Assembly (NCBI GenBank): GCA_964392345.1
Contig: CAYMPQ010000028.1
Coordinates: 1 to 19,644 of the forward strand
Length of the DNA stretch: 19,644 nucleotides
From: JAUVXY01 sp964392345
GTDB lineage: Bacteria > Actinomycetota > Humimicrobiia > Humimicrobiales > Humimicrobiaceae
Direction of reading: 5' to 3'
Part shown: positions 1 to 6,770 of the stretch, piece after piece
Numbering within the stretch: the stretch's first letter is position 1
Layout: the number at the start of each line of letters is the position of its first letter
Notes under the pieces: model-generated
Databases searched by the model: none
The model's input: the letters and a program-made list of their open reading frames with translations, nothing else
Told to the model about the DNA's origin: nothing
Translations under genes and position numbers: made by a program

Positions 1-266
1 CCAATTTTGATTGTTGTCATTTCTATATAACCTAAAATTTTATGTGTTGATATAAAATAAGATAATAGTGTGTTCTCTCAAATAAGAATTAGTCAGAAGA
101 CTAGAAGAAAGTAAAAGGACATTTAAAATCTTACATAAGTGATGTTAAAGGATTTATGGAAAGAAGTAAAGTCTTATGCTGTATAATAAAATATAATAAT
201 TAAATATCCTTTTATGATGACCTTTAAAAACCTGGTTTATTAAAGTTTCTTTTTTTAACCAAGAAA

Positions 267-278
267 ATTGGTACCAAT
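267..278. promoter_or_regulatory. 12-bp perfect palindrome, possible operator
   Basis: ATTGGTACCAAT is its own reverse complement. ACCAA at 258-262 also pairs with TTGGT at 268-272, so the left half could form a small alternative hairpin. It lies about 45 bp upstream of the candidate -10 box of the c-di-GMP gene, where an operator could sit. No second copy was noticed in the window, so a regulator-binding role is only a guess. Confidence 0.25.
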
Positions 279-323
279 AATATTTTAAAAAGTGTAAAAT
301 TTTTAAAAATGTCTTAAACATTA

Positions 324-329
324 TATAAT
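324..329 (+). promoter_or_regulatory. Candidate -10 box for the PAS-GGDEF-HD-GYP gene
   Basis: A perfect TATAAT lies 52 bases upstream of the GTG start at 382. The -35 position, 17 bases upstream (301-306, TTTTAA), matches the sigma-70 consensus only 3 of 6. In such AT-rich DNA a TATAAT can arise by chance, so this is weak. Confidence 0.3.
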
Positions 330-381
330 ATACTTCGTAAATGCAGTTTTTAAAAATATGTATAAGTCAAAGGCTTAGATT

Positions 382-1848
382 GTGATGAAGCACAGTAATG
401 CTCAGGATACTACAGAACACAGGGAAGCTGGGAAAATTAGTACAGAATTTGTGGAAATGCTTCCCGAAGTAGTTATAAAGACTGATACAGAAGGTACTAT
501 TAAATATGCAAACAAAGTTGCCTCTGAACTTTTTGGTTACAGCAGGGAAGATTTTTGCAGCAGGCTAAATATTTTTAAGCTGTTAGCTCCAGAAGAAACA
601 GACAGAGCAAAAGACAATCTTGGCAAGGTGCTGAGCGGAAAAAAATTAGGCATTGTTGAATATAAGGCACAAAAACGAGATGGGGCAGAGCTATCTGTTG
701 CTATAAACATGAGCTGTATTTTTGACGGCAAGGGAAATACTGTTGGAGCGGTTGGGATAATTGTAGATATCACTGAAAGAAAGAGGGCTGAGTTAGCAAT
801 AGAATACCTGTCCTTTCATGATAAGCTAACCGGCCTGTACAACAGAGCTTATTTTGAAGAAGAGCTAAAGAGGCTAGATACAAGCAGGCAATTGCCGCTG
901 AGTATTGTTATAGGGGATGTAGACAGCTTAAAATTAGTAAATGATGCATTTGGATACAAAGAAGGCGATGAATTAATTATTGGTGCAGCAAATGTACTGA
1001 AATATTCATGCAGGGATGAAGATATTATAGCCAGATGGGGAGGGGATGAGTTTATGGTCGTGCTCCCAAAAACCAGGCACAGCGATGTTGTGGAAATAAT
1101 AGGTAGAATAGAAAAAACTTGTAAAAAAATTAGCCCACAAAAAATACCTTTAAGTATATCGCTTGGATTTTCAGTTAAAAATAAATCTACTCAGAAAGTT
1201 TGTGATGTAATAAAAGAAGCTGAGGTCAGGATGCAGAAAAGGAAATTGCTTAAGAGCAAAAATATCTCAAGCTCCATTATAGCCTCACTTGAAAAATTGC
1301 TTTTGGAGAAAAATCGTGAAACGAAGGATCATATTGAATATTTAACTTCTACCGCATTAAAATTAGGAAAGGCAGCAAAGCTGTCTGGCAGTGAATTGAA
1401 CAAGTTGTCACTTCTTATAAATATTCATGATATAGGAGAGATAGTGATACGGGACAGCATTCTTACAAAAAAAAGAAAATTAACAAAAAAAGAGTGGAAA
1501 ATTATAAAGAAGCATCCTGAGGTTGGCTACAATATTACTAAATTGTCCAGCAAGCTGGCACCTGTCGCGGAAGCTATTTTAAGCCATCATGAATGGTGGG
1601 ATGGAACAGGTTATCCTCGCGGGCTCAAGGGCAATGAAATTCCAAAAATTTCCAGAATTATTACCATAGTTAGCGCCTATGATGCAATGGTAAATGGCAG
1701 GGTATATAAAGAGGCTGTTAGTAAAGGGGAAGCCATAGAAGAATTGGAAAGATATTCTGGAAAGCAATTTGACCCAAAATTAGTCAATACATTTATTAAA
1801 GTTTTAGATTATAAATACAAGGAAATGAGCTTGTTCCCAGATGCATAA
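382..1848 (+). CDS. PAS-GGDEF-HD-GYP cyclic-di-GMP signalling protein
   Basis: A 488-residue cytoplasmic protein with no signal peptide or membrane segment, in the order PAS sensor (about 20-135), GGDEF diguanylate cyclase (about 140-290) and HD-GYP phosphodiesterase (about 300-475). The cyclase half looks active: GGDEF at 220-224 is exact, and RxxD (R211, D214) stands five residues before it, the usual product-inhibition I-site. The HD-GYP half keeps E313, H317, H349-D350, H378, H402-H403 and the GYP motif (410-412). However, the lysine of the usual HDxGK is E353, and the late aspartate usually found in a [VA]DxYDA motif is S431. It may therefore be a synthase with a weakened or purely sensory phosphodiesterase domain. 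Start: GTG at 382, with ATG at 385 as the alternative; AAAGG at 369-373 serves either. The domain calls are sure; net c-di-GMP output is inference. Confidence 0.92.
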   Translation: MMKHSNAQDTTEHREAGKISTEFVEMLPEVVIKTDTEGTIKYANKVASELFGYSREDFCSRLNIFKLLAPEETDRAKDNLGKVLSGKKLGIVEYKAQKRDGAELSVAINMSCIFDGKGNTVGAVGIIVDITERKRAELAIEYLSFHDKLTGLYNRAYFEEELKRLDTSRQLPLSIVIGDVDSLKLVNDAFGYKEGDELIIGAANVLKYSCRDEDIIARWGGDEFMVVLPKTRHSDVVEIIGRIEKTCKKISPQKIPLSISLGFSVKNKSTQKVCDVIKEAEVRMQKRKLLKSKNISSSIIASLEKLLLEKNRETKDHIEYLTSTALKLGKAAKLSGSELNKLSLLINIHDIGEIVIRDSILTKKRKLTKKEWKIIKKHPEVGYNITKLSSKLAPVAEAILSHHEWWDGTGYPRGLKGNEIPKISRIITIVSAYDAMVNGRVYKEAVSKGEAIEELERYSGKQFDPKLVNTFIKVLDYKYKEMSLFPDA

Positions 1849-1875
1849 TTAATCTGAGAAATAAATGTTTTTAGA

Positions 1876-1904
1876 TTGACTATTGCTAGCACTTTTAATA
1901 AAAT
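1876..1904 (+). promoter_or_regulatory. Sigma-70-type promoter for hppA
   Basis: TTGACT (1876-1881) and TAAAAT (1899-1904) each match the consensus at 5 of 6 positions and are separated by exactly 17 bases. The start point would fall near 1911, giving a leader of about 40 bases before the GTG at 1950. This is the best promoter I see in the window. It implies that hppA is transcribed independently of the upstream gene. Confidence 0.6.
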
Positions 1905-1949
1905 TACTCAAAGTTTGTTCTTCAATATTTACTAAGGCAAGGGGGTTTT

Positions 1950-4079
1950 GTGTCTACTTTAATGTTACTGAGAATAGTTCCATTTATAGGCTCATTTATT
2001 TCTTTAATTTTAGCTATAGTATTTGTCCGCATAGTGAGCAAAAAAAATAGGGGAAATAAAAAGATGGTGGAGATATCTGATGCTATATTTGTTGGAAGCA
2101 GGGCTTATCTAAACCAGCAGGCCAAGATAATGTTTATTTTCTTTGCAGTTTTGATAGCTCTTCTTGGTGTGATGGTAAGATTTGGATATCTTGAGTTTGC
2201 ATCAATACCGGCTTTTGCTACTGGCATGGGATTTAGTCTGCTAATTGGTTATTTAGGAATGTGGATATCAACTACTACTAATTCAAGGGTGACCAATGCT
2301 GCAATGGAAGAGGGTATCGGAGAGGCTATGAATGTTGCTTTTACAGCGGCTTCTGCATCCGGATTGCTTTTAGCGACCGTAGCACTCTTTGACACATGCT
2401 TTTGGTTTAATGCTTTGTACTGGTGGTACGGAAGAGGTATGACAAGCCAGGCAGAAACCTTAGGCTATGTTGTAAATATATTGGTTACATTTACAATTGG
2501 AGCAAGTTTTGCTGCTTTTTTTATGAGGACAGGCGGAGGGATTTTTACAAAAGCTGCAGATATGGGCGCAGATTTTGTTGGAAAAGTAGAATCAGGATTG
2601 AAGGAAGATGATTATCGTAATCCAGCCACTATTGCTGATAATGTTGGCGATAATGTTGGCGATGTAGGAGGTATGAAAGCTGATGGTTTGGAATCCTGGG
2701 TTGGCTCAATAATTGCAGCAGAATTTTTAGGATATCTGGCATTTATGAACTCTCCACTTATTGTAAAGAGCATACTTTTGCCAATGCTGATAGCTACATC
2801 AGGGGCGATAGCTTCTATTATTGCCATGTTTGTTATTAGATTTATTGTGAAAAAGTATAAAGAAGAAGCAACAGTCAGCCTGCTTACGTCAACTACTTTG
2901 TCGGGTTTGCTGATTACTGTAGTGGTGGTTATGGCTTTAGCTTTCTTTATAATCAGGTTCGTGCTTGGTGATGGCCATAATTTTTTATTTTTCTCAGCGG
3001 CAGGGGGGCTTATTGCAGGGTTCTTAATAGGCTTGTTTACTCTGATATATACTGATTCTAAATACAGGCCTACAAGAAATATAAGAATTAGTGCAAAAAG
3101 CGGGCCCGGTGCTTTGATTGTAAATGGGATTGCTTATGGGATGGAAAGCACCATACTTCCTGCCATAACCGTAATTGGTGTAATGATTTTTAGCTTCTAT
3201 GTATCAAATGGCGTATCTGATTTTAAAATGGGGCTGTACGGGGTTGCAATTTCAGCAGTAGCCATGCTTTCAACCTCTCCTTTTGCTATTGCAATAGATG
3301 TTTATGGCCCGATTGCAGATAATGCAGGCGGGATAGCTGAAATGGCAGAGCTTCCCCCAAGGGTTAGAAAAATTACAGATAAGCTAGATTCAGTTGGTAA
3401 TACGACAGCTGCTATTGGCAAAGGGCTTCTTATCGGAAGCGCAGCTATTACGGCATTAGCACTGGGTCAGGCTTATTTCTCAAAAATAGAACTGTTAAAT
3501 GTAAATGTAGTTTTGGATTTTATGAGGGATCCCAAGATACTTGCAGGCTTGTTTGTCGGGGTTATCCTGCCTTTTATGTTTGCATCGCTTCTTATGAGGG
3601 CAGTTGGCGAAGGAGCAAACAAGGTAGTAATTGAAGCAAGGAAACAAATAAAGGATATATTGGCAGGTAAATCAAAGGGTGATCCCAAGGCATTTATCAC
3701 CATAGTTACCAGAGCAGCCCAGAGGGGCATAATAATTCCGGGAATAGCAATATTTGTTATACCGACAGCTATAGGAATTTTACTTGGACCCGGGGGAGTT
3801 ATTGCGTTAATAATAGGGACACTCCTGTCAGGCTTTGCTCAGGCCATATATATGGCAAATGCAGGTGGTGCAATGGATAATGCAAAAAAAAGGATAGAGC
3901 ATGAAGGTTTAAGCGGTACGCCTGAACATGCGGCATCTGTTATAGGCGATACAGTAGGAGACCCTTTAAAGGACACCGTTGGGCCGTCTATGAACATACT
4001 TATAAAGCTTATAAGCGTTGTGTCTATTGAGACTGCAGTTTTGGTTGTGGATCTTTCTGGCAAATTATTCCATTTTTAG
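1950..4079 (+). CDS. hppA: K+-dependent membrane pyrophosphatase, probably Na+-pumping
   Basis: This integral membrane enzyme hydrolyses PPi and pumps Na+ and/or H+ out of the cytoplasm. At 709 residues it is normal for the family and hydrophobic along most of its length. The substrate/Mg2+ motifs are present: EDD and RNPA near 219-226, DNVGDNVGD at 230-238, DVYGPIADNAGG around 450-461, and GDTVGDPLKDT near the C-terminus. In GNTTAAIGKG (483-492), A487 and G490 are the residues of the K+-dependent class; the K+-independent class has Lys and Thr. The ion-gate glutamate E248 lies three residues after D245 (position 6.53 in family numbering), as in Na+-pumping members such as Thermotoga, and not four residues further on as in plant H+ pumps. 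K243, in helix 6, is an unusual residue there. Start: GTG at 1950 with AGGGGG at 1940-1945, 4 bases away; ATG at 1962 is an alternative. Na+ versus mixed Na+/H+ transport cannot be settled from sequence. Confidence 0.96.
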   Translation: MSTLMLLRIVPFIGSFISLILAIVFVRIVSKKNRGNKKMVEISDAIFVGSRAYLNQQAKIMFIFFAVLIALLGVMVRFGYLEFASIPAFATGMGFSLLIGYLGMWISTTTNSRVTNAAMEEGIGEAMNVAFTAASASGLLLATVALFDTCFWFNALYWWYGRGMTSQAETLGYVVNILVTFTIGASFAAFFMRTGGGIFTKAADMGADFVGKVESGLKEDDYRNPATIADNVGDNVGDVGGMKADGLESWVGSIIAAEFLGYLAFMNSPLIVKSILLPMLIATSGAIASIIAMFVIRFIVKKYKEEATVSLLTSTTLSGLLITVVVVMALAFFIIRFVLGDGHNFLFFSAAGGLIAGFLIGLFTLIYTDSKYRPTRNIRISAKSGPGALIVNGIAYGMESTILPAITVIGVMIFSFYVSNGVSDFKMGLYGVAISAVAMLSTSPFAIAIDVYGPIADNAGGIAEMAELPPRVRKITDKLDSVGNTTAAIGKGLLIGSAAITALALGQAYFSKIELLNVNVVLDFMRDPKILAGLFVGVILPFMFASLLMRAVGEGANKVVIEARKQIKDILAGKSKGDPKAFITIVTRAAQRGIIIPGIAIFVIPTAIGILLGPGGVIALIIGTLLSGFAQAIYMANAGGAMDNAKKRIEHEGLSGTPEHAASVIGDTVGDPLKDTVGPSMNILIKLISVVSIETAVLVVDLSGKLFHF

Positions 4080-4119
4080 GGCATTTGGAAATAAAATTCA
4101 AGTTTATGGTTGATTATAA

Positions 4120-4899
4120 ATGGATAAAGAAAAAAGCAGCATACATAAGATAATTGAGGGCTTGCTTGATCAATACACGAAAAAGAAAATAGATAAAGAA
4201 AGTTTTGTATCCAAAATTAAGGAAATTTATTTTGAAGATATTGGTTTTGCAAAAGTTGATCATCACCGCCAGCTCAGGAAAAATTTTCCAGAGGTGATAT
4301 ACGGGAAAGGCAAAACTACCGAGCAGATAATTAAAATATCGAAAAAGATATTAAAGTATTCGTCTTTGCTACTAGTTACCAGAACTACTGCCGAAACTTA
4401 CAGGCAGTTAAAAAAAGAGATAAAAAACATAGAGTTCAGTCCTGAGGCAAATTTAATTTTTACTCCTCTTGATATCTCGGAGGATAAGCTGAAGGAAGGG
4501 ATAACTGTAATATGCGCCGGAACTTCTGATATTCCAGTGGCAGAGGAAGCAGCTGTAGTGTGCTATCTTATGGGAAATAAGGTAAAAAGGATTTATGATG
4601 TTGGAATTGCTGGCATACACAGGCTTTTAAGATACAGAGAAGATCTGGAAAAATCAAATGTAATAATAGTAGCGGCAGGAATGGAAGGAGCTCTTCCGGG
4701 GGTAGTAAGCTCCCTGGTTAGCTGTCCGATAATAGGGGTTCCTACCAGTGTCGGGTATGGCGCAAATTTTAGCGGTGTTTCGCCGCTTTTAACCATGCTG
4801 AATACATGCAGTCCAGGCATTGTGGTTGTAAACATTGATAATGGATTTGGGGCAGGGTATACTGCAGGAGTAATAAACAATAAAATTTGTATAAAATAA
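4120..4899 (+). CDS. larB: LarB, pyridinium-3,5-biscarboxylic acid mononucleotide synthase
   Basis: LarB carboxylates and hydrolyses nicotinic acid adenine dinucleotide, the first step toward the nickel-pincer nucleotide cofactor used by LarA-type racemases and epimerases. The 259-residue product has the family signature DIGFAKVDHHR (40-50) followed by FPEVIYGKGKT (56-66). It also has the AIR-carboxylase-like core AGTSDIPVAEEAA (133-145), DVGIAGIHRLL (160-170), AAGMEGALPGVV (185-196) and NIDNGFGAGY (238-247). C230 in the stretch before NIDNGFG matches, from memory, the catalytic cysteine of Lactobacillus LarB. It starts 40 bases after hppA with only a poor Shine-Dalgarno, so it may be read through from the hppA promoter. 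No larA, larC or larE is in the window, so the cofactor's user is unknown. Simple PurE is excluded by the N-terminal LarB signature. Confidence 0.93.
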   Translation: MDKEKSSIHKIIEGLLDQYTKKKIDKESFVSKIKEIYFEDIGFAKVDHHRQLRKNFPEVIYGKGKTTEQIIKISKKILKYSSLLLVTRTTAETYRQLKKEIKNIEFSPEANLIFTPLDISEDKLKEGITVICAGTSDIPVAEEAAVVCYLMGNKVKRIYDVGIAGIHRLLRYREDLEKSNVIIVAAGMEGALPGVVSSLVSCPIIGVPTSVGYGANFSGVSPLLTMLNTCSPGIVVVNIDNGFGAGYTAGVINNKICIK

Positions 4900-4986
4900 A
4901 TGCGGCTGCCTGTCAGTAGGATAGTTTCTGCGAATTTATTTCATGACTATATTTTTAATGTATATGGTATTTTACTCAGGATATAT

Positions 4987-4992
4987 TATAAT
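4987..4992 (+). promoter_or_regulatory. Weak candidate -10 box before the pilB-like gene
   Basis: TATAAT sits in the 188-base gap between larB and the ATPase gene, 95 bases before its ATG. No -35 better than 3 of 6 is found at 16-18 bases spacing. The gap must hold a promoter if the pilB-dnaE pair is independently transcribed, but I cannot place it firmly. No terminator hairpin with a U-tract was seen behind larB. Confidence 0.22.
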
Positions 4993-5087
4993 TATTAAGT
5001 AAATAAAATTTAGTACAGTTTATCTCAAATGGAAAGGGCCACAGTTTTAGCAGTTTGTATATTTTAAAAATGCAGGTGAGATTATAA

Positions 5088-6770
5088 ATGATTGGAACAA
5101 GATATAGTGGACAAAAAATAGGGCAAATACTTTTAGATAAAGACCTCATCACCAAAGAACAGCTGTCGGAAGCTCTGAACATACAAAGACAAACCGGGAA
5201 AAAATTAGGGGAAGTGCTAATTGAAAAAGGGTTTGTTTCCGAAGATGCATTTGTGGAACTTCTTTCATACCAGAAAGGCTTTGAATTTATAGATTTAGCC
5301 AGTGAACAGGAAAAAGTTGACCCTGCAGCTTCTAATTTAGTTTCAAGGGAATTTGCCTCAAAGAGGTATGTATTTCCATTTAACATGAGCGATAACACGC
5401 TGCATGTGGCAATGAGGAATCCTCTTGATATCAGTGCTATTGATGAGATAAGGCTTATTACAGGCTACAATGTTAAACCTTTTGTATCTACTCAAAATGG
5501 CATAGAAAATGCAATAAGGATGTATATGTCTGATGATTACAGCCTTAAGGAAATTGAAGAAATTACAAAAGATCAGGATCTTACCGTAGCTGAGAGATTT
5601 AGGGAAGATGTGGTTGAAAAAAATCCGCTTGTAAAATTGGCAAATCAAATAATACTAAAAGCTATTTCACTCGGAGCAAGTGATATCCATGTTGAACCTC
5701 AAGAAAAAAATTGCAGCATAAGGTTTAGAATAGATGGTGTACTTCAGAAAATAAAAGATGTGCCTAAAACTGTCCAGAGACTGCTAATTTCAAGATATAA
5801 AATAATGGGCGGAATGGATATAACTGAGAGCAGGCTTCCTCAGGACGGGAGGAGTACATTTAATTTCCAGAACAGGATGGTTGATTTAAGATTTGCTTCA
5901 ATACCTACAGCGTTTGGTGAAAATATTACCATAAGAATCCTAAATCGAGATGCAAGCATGTTTGACATTGAAAAATTAGGTGTGTCAAAAGAAGAGGCTA
6001 AAATTTATCTAAAACTAATAAGCATACCCTACGGGGCGGTAATTATAACAGGGCCCACAGGTAGCGGTAAAACTACTACTCTGTATGCTAGCTTAAGTAA
6101 AATAGCCAATCCCGAAAAGAAGATATATACCATAGAGGATCCTGTTGAATACAGATTTCCCCAGATTATGCAAATACAAGTTCACCATAAAATAGGGATG
6201 GACTTTGCACGCGGGCTCAGAGCAATGATGCGAAGTGATCCTGACATAATAATGGTTGGAGAAATGAGAGATTTGGAAACTGTTAAAATGGCTATGGAAG
6301 CAGCTATTACGGGACATCTGGTTTTAACTACGCTTCACACAAATGATGCCCCGTCTACACTGGCTCGACTTTTAGAAATGGGTGCCGAGTCATACATGAT
6401 TTCATCTGCAGTCAAGTGTATAGTTGCACAAAGGCTTATAAGAAAACTTTGCACTTTCTGCAAAAAAGAAATTGACGTTTCAGACATACCTATTGATGAC
6501 AGCATAAAGCCTATACTTGAAGGCAAGAAGATATATACAAAAGTTGGATGCTCCAGGTGTAATAATACAGGTTACTCCGGCAGGGTTGGTATTTTTTCTA
6601 TAATGGTTATTTCTCCGAAAATCAAGGATATGATACTGAAGATTAAAGGCACCAGCGAGATTGAAAATGTCGCAAAAGAGGAAGGTATGAAAACTCTGCT
6701 TGAAAGTGCTGCTGAAAAAGTTGCCGAAGGCATAACTTCTATTGAAGAAATGTACAGGATTATTTTCTGA
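5088..6770 (+). CDS. pilB: PilB/GspE-family assembly ATPase with MshEN c-di-GMP-binding domain
   Basis: A cytoplasmic hexameric ATPase that powers type IV pilus extension or type II secretion. The 560 residues start with an MshEN region: two 24-residue repeats (10-33 and 39-62) of the form xxGxxLxxxGxxxxxxLxxxLxxQ, separated by exactly five residues, the known c-di-GMP-binding arrangement. The first repeat has D19 where a glycycine-type Gly is usual, and both begin with Lys, not Arg. The ATPase core follows: Walker A GPTGSGKT (322-329), Asp box TIEDPVEY (348-355), Walker B with VGEMRD (390-395), a His box near 404-418, and a zinc tetracysteine (C455, C458, C488, C491). The tetracysteine marks PilB/GspE and not PilT. 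AGGTGAG at 5074-5080 lies seven bases before the ATG. Its TGA overlaps the dnaE ATG by one base. No pilin, pilC, pilM-Q or secretin genes are nearby, so PilB, MshE and GspE cannot be told apart. Confidence 0.93.
   Translation: MIGTRYSGQKIGQILLDKDLITKEQLSEALNIQRQTGKKLGEVLIEKGFVSEDAFVELLSYQKGFEFIDLASEQEKVDPAASNLVSREFASKRYVFPFNMSDNTLHVAMRNPLDISAIDEIRLITGYNVKPFVSTQNGIENAIRMYMSDDYSLKEIEEITKDQDLTVAERFREDVVEKNPLVKLANQIILKAISLGASDIHVEPQEKNCSIRFRIDGVLQKIKDVPKTVQRLLISRYKIMGGMDITESRLPQDGRSTFNFQNRMVDLRFASIPTAFGENITIRILNRDASMFDIEKLGVSKEEAKIYLKLISIPYGAVIITGPTGSGKTTTLYASLSKIANPEKKIYTIEDPVEYRFPQIMQIQVHHKIGMDFARGLRAMMRSDPDIIMVGEMRDLETVKMAMEAAITGHLVLTTLHTNDAPSTLARLLEMGAESYMISSAVKCIVAQRLIRKLCTFCKKEIDVSDIPIDDSIKPILEGKKIYTKVGCSRCNNTGYSGRVGIFSIMVISPKIKDMILKIKGTSEIENVAKEEGMKTLLESAAEKVAEGITSIEEMYRIIF

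Larger units (their letters stand above)
1..381. other. AT-rich non-coding region upstream of the c-di-GMP gene
   Basis: No coding region is supported here; all frames are broken by frequent stops. The longest start-to-stop reading I noticed (ATG at 142, about 14 codons) has no Shine-Dalgarno. The stretch holds a 12-bp perfect palindrome (267-278) and a TATAAT hexamer (324-329), listed separately. I see no tRNA, repeat array or riboswitch. It may include the end of a transcription unit to the left, but no terminator hairpin with a U-tract is evident. Confidence 0.6.

Noticed and set aside
142..186. Short ATG open frame of about 14 codons in the left non-coding region
   Set aside because: No ribosome-binding site and too short to distinguish from chance in AT-rich DNA.
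4976..5398. 140-codon minus-strand open frame across the larB-pilB gap
   Set aside because: It runs antisense into the conserved MshEN region, and its sequence resembles no family.
5088..6770. PilT retraction ATPase
   Set aside because: The protein has the N-terminal MshEN domain and the zinc tetracysteine, features of the PilB/GspE side of the family.
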